Made by a program: the position numbers and the translations under genes
Assembly (NCBI RefSeq): GCF_037126465.1
Contig: NC_088202.1
Span: 97,991,962 to 98,055,961, forward strand
Length of the DNA stretch: 64,000 bases
Direction: 5' to 3'
Source of the DNA: Ornithodoros turicata
Lineage: Eukaryota > Arthropoda > Arachnida > Ixodida > Argasidae
The notes under the pieces: generated by a model
Databases searched by the model: none
Seen by the model: only the letters and a program-made list of their open reading frames with translations
What the model was told of the DNA's origin: nothing
Part shown: piece by piece, positions 44,428 through 54,021 of the stretch
How positions within the stretch are numbered: position 1 is the first letter of the stretch
Layout: each line of letters starts with the position of its first letter

Positions 44428-45303
44428 CAGGGTGTCCCAGAAAACGTGTCATTGAATTATAATAAAAAAACTACACTACCTAGAGTCATGCGGTCAACGG
44501 TATTTGTTCTTACTGGGTTTTTGCCACCTCCTCATGTTAATGTCGTGTAACGTAAGTTTAATTATGTAAGTTTTTGCGAGCTTAAGTCGGAAGTTTGCCA
44601 AGTAAAGGTCACTTTTTTACCCCACCAATGTGAAGAGCGTGTCTACTTTACTCAAGTTAATGATAATTGACAGGGATATTCAGGAGCTATCCCATCGGAA
44701 AAAATAGCTGAACATCATGCTCTACGGAGGTCGCACAGAATAGCGCACGATGAATTTTTCAGCGCAATCTGTGTCAGTCCGACGAAAGGAGGTTGGAAAC
44801 CCAGCCCACCCCGGCATCGCAGAAAGAGATAACGCAGGCATGGCTTATCACGTCCGACTTTCGCTGGGATAATGCTTTCGGTCTCCGAATCTTAGGAGCT
44901 GTTACTTTTTCTACTATCACTCTGTGGGCTGGCTTCGGAGCCTCCTTTCGTCGGACTGCGAGCGATTGCGCTCAGAAAGACATCGCGCGTTATGGTCCTG
45001 TGCTCCAAAAAGCATGATATTCGGCTATTTTTTCCGATGGGATAGCTCGTGAATATCACTGTCAACTATCATGAATTTGAGTGAATTCGGCACGCTCTTC
45101 ATATTGGTGGGGTAAAAAAGTGACCTTCCCTTGGCAAATTTCTGAGTTCACTTCGTTCACTTTGCATAATTAAACTTGGGGTACATGACATTAACTTTAC
45201 AAGGTGGCAGAAACCTAATAAGAACAAATGCCGTTGACCGCATGATTCTAGGTGGCGTAGTTTTTTTATTATAATTCAATGACACGTTTTCTTGGACACC
45301 CTG
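44428..45303. mobile_element. 876-bp palindromic TA-target element
   Basis: CAGGGTGTCCCAGAAAACGT at the left and, in reverse, CAGGGTGTCCAAGAAAACGT at the right open two long inverted halves (about 44428-44804 and 44922-45303), with TA at 44426-44427 and 45304-45305. Complementarity continues inward through AAAATAGC..CATCATGC and CCTCCTTTCGTCGGACTG. No coding motif. Confidence 0.9.
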
Positions 45304-46596
45304 TATGTACATATACGCCTGCCTAATACGTGGATCAATACGTGAGGACTAGTCTATGACTCACATCACATATTTACACAATTACATGCTCTAAGCAACT
45401 TATACCGTTGCATGTCTTCCAAATATCTAATACGAGGGTGGTTCCATAAGTTTCCGGCCCGACCAGCTTCTAATAGTCATAGAGACGAAACAAGTGTATC
45501 ACTTTTCGACATATCACCCTTAACTTCATTCATTGATGCACTTTTGACACCTTCCAACCAGCATTTTTATACCCTTGAAAAAATAGTCCGAAGTTTTGTC
45601 CGCAAAATGCTGGAAAACTGCCTCTTGCACCTCAGTATCGTTTTGAAATCTCCATCCTCTGAGATCCCTCTTCAAGTTTGAGAACAGAAAGTAGTCACTC
45701 GGTGCCAAGTCTGGACTGTAGGGTGGGTGGTGGATTTCTTCGAAGCCGCACTCCTTCAGTGCAGCCTTGGCAACGGAAGCCGTGTGGACAGGAGCATTGT
45801 CCTGGGGCAACCGGACACCTCGACTCAACCGGCCGCGCCTCTATTCCTCGATGACGTCTCGCAGTCGGTGCAGGGATGAAGCATAATAAGTCGCACTCAC
45901 TGTGGTGTTCCTCTCTTTTAAGTCGATGAGGAGGATCCCGTGACAATCCCAAAATATTGTTGCATTGATCTTCTTTGTGGATTGTGTGACCTTAGCTTTT
46001 CTTGGGGGTGCTTCTCCTGATTTGCGCCATTCCATCGACTCCTTTTTGGAAAGGGGATCATAGTAGAGCACCATAGTCTCATTCCCTGTGACAATTAACT
46101 TCAATATTTCTTCTTCGTTCTCTTGACGGAGCTCCAAAAACTCTTTGGCACAGACGACGCGCTGTTGCTTTTGAACTGACGAGAGAAGTCGTGGCACCCA
46201 TCTCGCTCTGACCTTTTTCATGTGAAGGCCCTCGCCGATGATGCGAAAAACGTTTGTTTTGGAAAGTCCCAGCCTTTCTGAGATTTCCTTCACCTTCAGA
46301 CGCCTGTCGCTCAGCACCATAGCTGGGCGAACTCACTCATGAGGGCCCTCATGAGTGCCCCTCACCCTCCTTAGAGGTGAGGGTAATCAGTCAGCTCAGG
46401 AGGCTTTGCTGTGTTCCCAGCGCGACGTGATGATGATGATAATTGGAGGTTTTTGGCGCAAAAGCGACTGAGACCATAGAGCGCCAAAAACTATGGTTGT
46501 AAATGACTCAACTTAGAAGTAAAAGTAAAAATGATGGAATTAAGAGAGATAAGCAAATCTAGACATAGAAGTGGATATAAAAAATTTAGCTAAAAG

Positions 46597-49500
46597 TTAC
46601 AAGTTCCTAGGCATTCCTATATCTCTAAAGAAACTCAAAATGTTCTCGAAAGGAACAAAAGGCTCATCACCCAGCAGAAGAGTTGGGTGAAGAGGTAAAA
46701 AGTACTTGTAGCACTCAGTAAAGTGACGATTTCGATGAGGTTCGTGTTTTGGACACGATATCAAAATATGTACAATAGAAATGGGCTCGTCACAGAGAGT
46801 GCACTGTGGCGGCTCCTCCCCACGAAGTAGAAAGCCGTGTGATAGGTAAGTGTGTCCAATTCTGAGCCTGTGCCACAGGACATCACAGATGCGGTGTTCC
46901 AATGTGTGCGTGTGATGACTGATGTGTGGCTTTATCAGGTGGAGTTTGTTCTGTGTTTGTGAATCCCAGAATTCTTGCCATTTTGCGTTAATGGCGCATT
47001 TTAGCACCCGTCTGAAGTCGTGAAAGGGCATGTCAAATGGACTGATGTCTAAGGTAAGGGCTGCTGAAGCAGCTCGATCTGCCTGCTCGTTTCCTGGGAT
47101 ACCCATATGGCTGGGCACCCAGCAAAACGTTAGTCTGTAACCTCTATTTATGACTCTACTTACCAAGGAAAGCGCTCTCTTAAAGGGAGACTCCGCACCA
47201 AAAACGTGTTGAGGTAACAGTGCGACATCAATCCGTACCGTATGATATTTCAGTTGATACAATTTCTCATCCCCAAGTGGCCCAGATGATTAGAAAATGA
47301 ATATTTTCCTTTGAGTGATTAGGCGCTCCTCCAGGGAAAAGCAGTCCAGCAACACTGTGCTTCACCTCACCGGTATTCCTCGTGTACGGCTTTCTGTAGG
47401 TTTTGCTTTTACCGCTGGCGAATATTTTAGAATGAAATCGAGGAAGCAGACGACTGGTCATCCATGCGACACGAAGAAGTTACAAAGCGCGTGCCCGAAA
47501 AACAGCCGGTGGCCCACACGAGACTACCGGTGACGTCACGCATGGTACAGGAGGTAGTAGAGGGAACCTTCAGAAGTTTCGGTTTCGTTTTGAGCTTCCC
47601 AGCTCTTTTGGCAACTAACGCGTCCCCGATTGCCAAACCAACTGTATTTCTCATTTCGGAAGAAAGTATCGGACTTATTTATACAGCCATTATAATAGTT
47701 TCGGATTGTCCCGGAGTCTCCCTTTAACCAACAGATTCTTGGTTCTCTGCAGACTGTGCAGGGCGTGTAGACAGCTCAGAGAATCTGTGTAGATTAAAGC
47801 AGATCTAATGCTAGTTTGCAAGATAAAATTGAGGGCTAAGATAATTGCGTACACTTCGGCCGTAAAAATAGATGCGACTGGATTTAGGCGATGCGACCTT
47901 GTCACTGCTGCAGAGACCATGGCACACGAAACGCTGCTAGAGGTTCGTGATCCATCTGTGTATATTTCCACGTGATCCCCAAAGGAGTGTTTCAATTCCT
48001 CAAACTCCTGTTGAAAAACCAGGGGCAAAGTAGCCTTCTTGTCATACTTTGTTAGGGAATAATTGTAGCCAGGTTTTGGCTGCCACGGGGGAACTTCCAG
48101 TCCGGATTCTAAGATCCAGGAATCCCGACAAGAGAAATCATAGAGTTCTTGATAGTGTGATACCCTCATGCTGAACGGACGTACAACTGATGATCTACTT
48201 ATGAAAAGTCGACAAAACTGTGTGCCCTGGACACAAGACAATGCAGGGTGTTGATGATAGCTTTTAATTTTAAGGGCGTAGAGAATACTGAGGTAGCAAC
48301 GACGTCTCTCCAAAGACCATTCGTTGCACTCTACGTACAAACTCTCCACTGGTGAGGTTCGGAAAGCTCCAAGAGCTAACCGTAGCCCTTGATGATGTAT
48401 AGGGTCAATTAATTTAAGGACAGACGGTCGAGCGGAACCATATACTACAGAACCGTAGTCCATCTTGGACCTAATTACTGAGATGTATATTTTGTGCAGC
48501 ATATCTCTGTCTGCTCCCCAGGTCTTGTGTGATATAACTTTCATCAAAGCCAACGATTTCATACATTTTGTCTTCAGTTCTTTGATGTGTGGCAAGAAAG
48601 TGAGTTTTTTGTCAAAGACCATTCCCAGGAATTTGTGTTCGTCCTGGACTGCAAGGTCCCGACCATTTATGGACAGTGTTGGGCTTGGAAGTAGTCCTCT
48701 TTTCCTGGAAAATAGGACACACACAGTCTTTTCTGGGGAGAATTTAAATCCATTTTGGTCAGCCCATCCGACAAGTCTGTTTATCGTTAGCTGGAGCTGC
48801 CTCTCACATGTATTCAAATTTGTCGAGGAGTAGGAGATTTGCACATCGTCGACGTACAGCGAGTAAGACACAGAAGGAGGAATTGCGGTAGCTATTGAAT
48901 TCATTTTCACAATAAAAAGAGTCACACTCAGAACTGAACCCTGAGGTACTCCGTTCTCCTGAACAAATGGCCTTGACAGGGTAGAACCCAACTGTACCCT
49001 GAAGGTTCTCCCGTGAAGAAAATTGACGACACAACGTAAAAGTCGGCCTCTTATGCCTAAGGAATGCATATCTCGTATGATACCATAGCGCCATGCAGTA
49101 TCATACGCTTTTTCTAGATCAAAAAATACCGAGACACAGTGACTCCGCCTGACAAATGCCTCTCTGATTGCGGTTTCCAAGCGGACAAGATGGTCTGTAG
49201 TAGAACGCGCAGCTCGAAAACCGCATTGATTATTGTCTAGGCAGTTATTCACTTCGAGGTAATACACCAGCCTGTTATTGACCATTCTCTCAAAAGTTTT
49301 TCCAATACAACTAGTGAGAGCAATGGGCCTATAGCTTGTAGGGTTTGATGGGTCCTTTCCTGGTTTCAGGAGAGGAATTACTGTAGCGACCTTCCATGCT
49401 GACGGCATTTGCCCACTACCCCAGACGTCATTGAAAAACTTGAGCAAACCTTCTTTGGATTTTTCTGATAAATGGACAAGCATGGAGTAGGTGATTCGAT

Positions 49501-50947
49501 CTGGGCCCGGAGCACTAACATTTACTGATGATAGTGCCTGCAGGAGCTCACGGGCAGTGAAAGGTTGGTTATATGCACAGTTCTCATCTCCCGTTGTTGT
49601 GACAGTTCGCTGTTCTTCACGTCGCTTGACACTTAAGAATTTTTCTGTGTAATGGGAGGAATTTGATATATTGTGAAAGTGCTGACCCAATACGTCAGCT
49701 TGTTCATTTAGGCTCTGGCATGGAATTCCATTTACCTCAAGCAGAGGGACAGAAAAACTTCTGTACTCTCCTTTGATCTTTCTGATTCTGTCCCACACTA
49801 TCTTTGATGGGGTCTTGTGCGTTAAAGACGAGACAAAATTGCGCCAGGAGGACCGTTTGGCCTGGCGCCGTGTCCACCTTGCCTTAGCACGTGCCTTTTT
49901 GAAAGTTAAGAGGTTCTGTGCTGTGGGATACCTACGAAAGACACCCCAAGCGCGATTTTGTTGCTTCCGTGTGTCCTCACAGTCCTTTGTCCACCACGGC
50001 TTTGGATGTCTTGGTAGACGGGAGGAGGTCTGCGGGATACTCTGAACAGCAGCTTCCAACATAACATTGGTAATAAAATTATTGGTGTCGTCGATCGACA
50101 TTCCATTAAAAGATACTGGAGTGAACTCTGATTGTTCTTTGAATAAACTCCAGTTGGCTTCTCGGAGCTTCCAGCGAGGCTGACGTGTTGTTATTGTGCT
50201 TGTACTTGAAACATACGTCAACTTCACTGGGAAGTGATCACTGCCCATCGGATTTGTCATCGCTGCCCACGCAATGTCTGGGAACAGCGATGGGCTGCAA
50301 AAGGACAAGTCAATGGCGGAGCAAGATTGTGTGGCTGTATGGAGGTATGTTGGTGAACCTGTGTTAAGAAGACATATGGGTCGAGCAAGTAAGATCCTCT
50401 CTAACATTTTCCCCCGACTATCGACTTTAGCGCTCCCCCAAAGATAGTTGTGTGCATTAAAGTCTCCCAAGACAATGAAAGGAGGTGGGAGTTGCTCTAA
50501 TACTTTCTCAATGTCCGCTTGTACTATTCTTTCTGAAGGAGGGAGGTACACAGAACAGACAGTTACAAGTTTGTTTAGACAGATTTGGACTGCAACAGCT
50601 TCTAGCTCACTTGCAACAGATATTTCTTTAGCCGGAAGTGACCGTGGTACGATCACAGCCACACCGCCAGCTGTTCGTGCGTTGTTCATGCGGTCTTTCC
50701 TAAACATGTTATAGTGCCTGAGGGGATTCATGTTTTGTGCACTCAGATAGGTTTCTTGTAGGCATGCACAAATAGTGTTATTCTTGTCTAGAATGTCCTT
50801 AATATCTTCTAAATTGGAATAGAATCCTCGACAATTCCACTGCCAGATAACCTGGTCCATAGCAGGGAAAAGGACGGGCAAAAGAAATAGAAGCGCATAA
50901 CACTGAACAGTACCTCGGATGTGTGCGGACATTGACTGTCTTCTCAT
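46597..50947 (-). pseudogene. LINE ORF2: endonuclease, RT, RNase H (split by MITE)
   Basis: The likely start is the ATG at 50947, 13 nt past the ORF1 stop; the frame is open further upstream to 51130 but that overlaps ORF1. Residues below count from 50947. AP endonuclease about 30-250: VIWQWNCRGFYSNL, LQETYLS, VLGDFNAHN, GSDHFPVKLT. Reverse transcriptase about 530-800: VIPLLKPGKDPSNPTSYRPI, CGFRAARSTTDHL, FFDLEKAYDTAW, VPQGSVLS, and catalytic YVDDVQIS at 48841-48856 (about residue 698). RNase H about 990 onward: EIYTDGSRTSS, FTAEVYAIILAL, YTDSLSCLHAL. The frame is broken after NLLV by a 540-bp MITE and resumes at 47183 with KRALSLV, WVPSHMGIPGNEQADRAA and the knuckle CTLCDEPISIVHILISC, ending at 46597. 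Together about 1270 residues would have been encoded. No other stop or frameshift seen. The surviving frame could still yield endonuclease plus RT without the last RNase H Asp. Confidence 0.92.
47184..47723. mobile_element. 540-bp TTAA-target MITE in the LINE RNase H
   Basis: AGGGAGACTCCG at the left and its perfect reverse complement at the right are 12-bp TIRs. TTAA lies at 47180-47183 and 47724-47727. Deleting the element and one TTAA restores the ORF2 frame exactly (V-K-R), proving the boundaries. The frames inside are accidental. TTAA duplication is the hallmark of piggyBac-type integration, though AGGG is not the usual CCC start, so family is uncertain. This is the youngest layer of the nest. 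Confidence 0.93.
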
Positions 50948-50960
50948 GTTTGTATTGTGG

Positions 50961-52337
50961 TTAAGGGGGCTGTACTCTAGGTGCAGGTACCTTTTGCTGA
51001 TCTTTGGGTTTTGTACCCCTGCCTCTGCCCTTTTCCCTTTTCTCCATAGCCTGGGAAAAAGAAGGAAGACTCGACGACGACTTCTGCGACGCGCAGTCAT
51101 CGTCGTCGACGTCCATACTATGGCTTGCATTTAGAGGCGAGCACTGAGTGCTGTCCTCCCAGATGGAGAGGTTGCCAGCAGCCTCTACGGAAGCTGTTGC
51201 CACCTCGTTAGTACTACCAGCCACTTGGCTGGCAGCAGATACTGGAGGAGGGGACATTTCCATGTCCTTCTCCTTTTGTTGGGGAGCGTGGAGTGGAGGC
51301 CCAACGGTTTGGGTCTCCACGGACACTCTGAGGGGCGCCACTCCCCTGCGCACCACCTCAGAGAAAGAACCTTTCTTCTGGAACTCTAGTTGGGCCTTAG
51401 CTGCTTTGTATGAGATGTTCTGTTCCGTTCTAATCTTGAGGACTTGTTTTTCGTCTTGCCATCGAGGGCAGGACCTGGAATATACTGGGTGCCCACCCTG
51501 GCAGTTCACACATTTGAAGTCATTCTGACAGGTTTCTGACATATGATCCTTTCCAGAGCATTTCGGGCATGTCGACTGTCCCCGACAAGTCTGCGAGCTA
51601 TGCCCAAAGCGCTGGCATTTGAAACAGCGCTTCGGGTTGGGAATGAAAGGTCTAACGTGACAGTTGAGATAGCCGGCTTTTATGGTCGATGGGAGTGTGT
51701 GACGCCTGAAGGAAAGGATTACATGTTTAGTGGGAATCTCTTTGCCCTCTCTGCGCATGGTTATTCTTTTTGCAGAAACAACACCCTCTTCCGTCAAACC
51801 GTCCTCAATCTCAGACTCTGAACAGTCCAGCAGCTCGTCTTGGGAGATCACGCCCTTCACTGTGTTTAGTGTTCTGTGAGGCGTTACCGTCACAGGTATA
51901 TCGCCAATCTGTTTCAGTGACTCTAAAGCTGTACTCTGCTGCTTGGTTTGAACCTCAATCTGGATATCCCCTGTACGAAGTTTCCTGGCCTGATACGACT
52001 TCCCTATTGCTTGTTCGATAACTTTGGCTGTCACAAATGGTGATAACTTGCCTAAAGTACCAGTGTCATTTTCAGCATGAATTATCAAAAACTTTGGAAA
52101 CCACGTTTCCGCAGGTGTTTCTAAAAAATCCACTACTCGTCCTTCGGTGCGGAACCGTTTTCGGTCCCGATCGTTTCTTTTGGGGTTACGTGATGCCATA
52201 AAATAATACACAATGTTCTGTGCAAATGCCCTGTCGTCCACCACGGAACCCAACCACGGGATCGCGCTCCACGCGATAACAGGTACGTTCGCACTATACC
52301 CAAGTGCAGCTTCGCAAGAGGTGAAAGAACTGCACAC
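50961..52337 (-). CDS. LINE ORF1 (gag-like, three CCHC zinc knuckles)
   Basis: An intact 458-codon frame. The protein would bind the LINE RNA and form the ribonucleoprotein. From the 52337 start, residues 75-210 form a conserved-looking gag core (ETPAETWFPKFLIIHAEN, ISQDELLDCSESEIEDG, KHVILSFRRHTLPSTIKAGY). Knuckles follow at 238-251 (CFKCQRFGHSSQTC), 257-270 (CPKCSGKDHMSETC) and 276-290 (CVNCQGGHPVYSRSC, with altered CX2CX3HX6C spacing common in third gag knuckles of I and Jockey elements). A lysine/arginine-rich and serine-rich tail ends VQPP. Met47 (52199, MASRNPKRNDRDRKR) is the more likely start because the segment before it looks like leader and lacks gag character. It lies just upstream of ORF2 in a different frame. 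Confidence 0.88.
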   Translation of the reverse strand: MCSSFTSCEAALGYSANVPVIAWSAIPWLGSVVDDRAFAQNIVYYFMASRNPKRNDRDRKRFRTEGRVVDFLETPAETWFPKFLIIHAENDTGTLGKLSPFVTAKVIEQAIGKSYQARKLRTGDIQIEVQTKQQSTALESLKQIGDIPVTVTPHRTLNTVKGVISQDELLDCSESEIEDGLTEEGVVSAKRITMRREGKEIPTKHVILSFRRHTLPSTIKAGYLNCHVRPFIPNPKRCFKCQRFGHSSQTCRGQSTCPKCSGKDHMSETCQNDFKCVNCQGGHPVYSRSCPRWQDEKQVLKIRTEQNISYKAAKAQLEFQKKGSFSEVVRRGVAPLRVSVETQTVGPPLHAPQQKEKDMEMSPPPVSAASQVAGSTNEVATASVEAAGNLSIWEDSTQCSPLNASHSMDVDDDDCASQKSSSSLPSFSQAMEKREKGRGRGTKPKDQQKVPAPRVQPP

Positions 52338-52702
52338 GGTTGACCCTTGCCGCCAAAGAAGGTGAAATAAGAAAGAAGAAGAGAGGAGAGTGCAGAAAGA
52401 AAAAGTAGTGAAAAGTAGATGGCGACTAGCTGAATAGTCCTGGCCGGGCCTTCCAGGACCACCCGACTATGGGAAGCAGGGGCCAAAGCAGTGTGTTGTT
52501 TTCCCGGAGGGGCCCCGAAGGGTCCAAACCAACCTCCGAGTCCACTCAACTGCCAGGATCCCCGTTTCCCCAGACACGGGAAAGCCACGCACAGCTATAC
52601 GTGGGGGTCTCCCTCCTGCGGCGACCCAACCGTGAGTGCAGGAGGGGGCTACTGCGGCTGCTGCCGGGCGATGGGGGCGCCAAGTTCCCGACGCAGGGCC
52701 AG

Positions 52703-52958
52703 CGCGACGTAGACGAAATTGCTAAAAACGGGCACACCAGCCCTTTAAAGTGCACCCTGCCTGTATATGGGTCGCTGGAACCATATCACGAAGTAATCTG
52801 TCATCTCAGGAGGCTTTGTTGTGTTCCCAGCGCGACGTAAACGAAATTGCTAAATACGTGTACACCAGCCCTTTAAAGTGTACACAGCCGATGGTTGTGT
52901 CGCTGGAACGATATCATCAATGCCTTCATAATTTAATTTGCGGACGTCTGGTATACGT
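52703..52958. repeat. 128-bp tandem repeat of the hAT-like element
   Basis: CGCGACGTAGACGAAATTGC at 52703 and CGCGACGTAAACGAAATTGC at 52831 start units of 128 bp, each with ACACCAGCCCTTTAAAGTG and GTCGCTGGAAC. The upstream part of the first unit (CTCAGGAGGCTTTGCTGTGT) lies on the far side of the LINE at 46395-46428. So the LINE inserted into unit 1 of a two-unit array. Confidence 0.8.
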
Positions 52959-53116
52959 GATTTGACCTCATTTCTGAATGCTCTCATACTGACCTCACAC
53001 ACCTCAGGCCTCACCAGTGACTTCACTCAGAGACCTGGCGCCCCACAGACCTCATGAGTGCACTCACAGGAGACTTTATGAGGGTACGACCCTCAGGGCT
53101 TGCGTTTGTGAGTGCC

Positions 53117-53296
53117 GTGAGGATGGGGCGAGTGAGGGCATGTGCCCGTAAGGGCCGTGAGGGTGAGGGCGAGTGAGGGCATGTGCCCATGAGGGCCGTG
53201 AGGGCGAGTGCGGACCTGTGCTCGTGAGGGCGGTGAGGGTGAGGGCGAGTGAGGGCATGTGCTCGTGAGGGCCGTGAGGGTGAGGGCGAGTGAGGT
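53117..53296. repeat. 41-bp GTGAGGGC-rich minisatellite
   Basis: Units start at 53117, 53157, 53198, 53233 and 53274, with lengths 40, 41, 35 and 41 plus a partial unit. The core is GTGAGGGTGAGGGCGAGTGA followed by GGGCATGTGCCC[A/G]TGAGGGCC. Each unit has a GGGCATGTGCCC-type hairpin except the shortened third. The bases CTCATGAGGGCCCTCATGAG at the opposite end of the element are related in motif. Confidence 0.9.
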
Positions 53297-53793
53297 TTCA
53301 CCAAAATACCCACCTATGCTCAGCACTTCCTCCTCGACAAGAGACAAATTTTCTTGTGTCACCACTTCCACTGGACGACCATCGCGTGGATCGTCTTCAA
53401 TGGACTCTCGCCCCAGTCGAAACTGCTTAGCCCAGTCTTTTACCGTTGTGTACGACGGAGAGGCTTCGCTGTACACGTTGTCCAGTCGAGCTTTAATTTA
53501 TTTAGGCGAAAGTCCCCCTTTTGTCAAGAATTTTATCACCGCGCCGTACTCGATTTTTTCCATTTTAACTGAAGAGTGCACCCTGGCTGTTTGAAATGCC
53601 GCTCTCCAAGCGACAAAAGCATGGAGAGGGTTGAGGGTGGCGCTCCGGCCCTCCAACAGATGGCGCCACGCGTCCTTAATCGCATTTTGAAATTCGCGCG
53701 CATTTTCTACCTCGGGCCGGAAACTTATGGAACCACCCTCGTATATACATTCATCTAATCACTCGCACGTATTGCAGCCATTGAGTTTCAGCA

Positions 53794-54021
53794 TTAGTTG
53801 CCGCTCAAAGTTTCGTCCGTCACTTTAGCGCGCTTACCTGTCATAATGTCCGCGGCGATGCTAAAGACCCTTTCCACGGCCGCGCTTGCCTCCTGTCTCA
53901 GATGAGGACGCCCGTATAGGCTTCGAAACATCCGCTTCGTTTTGTTACTATTGTTATGTTTAGCCCGCACAATTTCTCCTATACAGTCACCTATTTTACT
54001 GTTGCTCCAGTAGTTACCGCT
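53794..54021 (-). pseudogene. hAT transposase carboxyl-terminal remnant
   Basis: The minus strand has about 75 open codons ending at a TAA (53794-53796). The tail reads RQEASAAVERVFSIAADIMT then GKRAKVTDETLSGN. This is the hAT dimerisation segment (family pattern SxASERxFSxAGxxxTxxRxxLxxxT). Upstream residues NYWSNSKIGDCIGEIV fit the region just before it. The rest of the transposase, including catalytic DDE residues, is absent. It belongs to the outer hAT at 43772-54328 and gives the element its orientation. Confidence 0.85.

Larger units (their letters stand above)
46429..52698 (-). mobile_element. Near-complete I-like LINE
   Basis: The target duplication CCAGCGCGACGT lies at 46417-46428 (3' side) and 52699-52710 (5' side). 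The 3' end is a (TCA)n tail, seen as GATGATGATGAT on the plus strand. The 5' UTR of about 360-500 bp is GC-rich. Two ORFs follow: ORF1 with three zinc knuckles, and ORF2 with AP endonuclease, reverse transcriptase, RNase H and a carboxyl CCHC. This order is that of I-type LINEs. Without the inserted MITE the element is about 5.73 kb, so it appears full-length. It landed in the first 128-bp unit of the hAT-like element. Confidence 0.92.
46318..53318. mobile_element. Minisatellite-bearing hAT-like element inside mariner
   Basis: TIR CATAGCTGGG at the left and, in reverse, CATAGGTGGG at the right. The 8-mer CTCAGCAC lies at 46310-46317 and at 53319-53326 and is part of the mariner coding sequence, so the boundaries are certain. 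Without the LINE the element is about 720 bp. It holds a 22-bp perfect palindrome at 46335-46356 (arms ACTCATGAGGG), a two-unit 128-bp tandem repeat, and a 41-bp minisatellite. No transposase. An 8-bp duplication and a CA-start TIR favour hAT-type mobilisation (inference). Confidence 0.88.
45526..53563 (-). pseudogene. Mariner transposase pseudogene in two halves
   Basis: The amino half (53563 down to 53319) starts MEKIEYGAVIKFLTKGG, has a stop codon at 53498-53500, then a helix-turn-helix region with YTTVKDWAKQFRLG and DDPRDGRPVEV. The carboxyl half (46317 down to 45526) continues with DRRLKVKEISERLGLSKTN, the linker WVPRLLS, the first catalytic block TGNETMVLYYDP, FWDCHGILLID, a TAG stop at 45838-45840 in the same frame, then QDNAPVHTA and YSPDLAPSDYFLF. 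The last two Asp are 34 residues apart, the DD34D spacing of mariners. At the first catalytic site the usual TGDE reads TGNE, so Asp is replaced by Asn, a loss independent of the insertion. The carboxyl end is also frame-shifted. Confidence 0.92.
45433..53741 (-). mobile_element. Mariner element split by later insertions
   Basis: TIR CGAGGGTGGTTCCATAAGTT at 45433 and its perfect reverse complement ending at 53741, continuing through TCCGGCC, are flanked by TA at 45431-45432 and 53742-53743. Removing the inserted hAT-like element and one copy of its 8-bp duplication leaves about 1300 bp, the normal size of a mariner. It sits inside the outer hAT. Confidence 0.95.

Noticed and set aside
52133..52588. 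151-codon minus-strand frame upstream of LINE ORF1
   Set aside because: It lies largely in the LINE 5' UTR and overlaps ORF1 in another frame, with no conserved motif.
53023..53476. Proline/histidine-rich repeat proteins
   Set aside because: They are translations of the minisatellite; only the mariner part from about 53327 is protein-derived.
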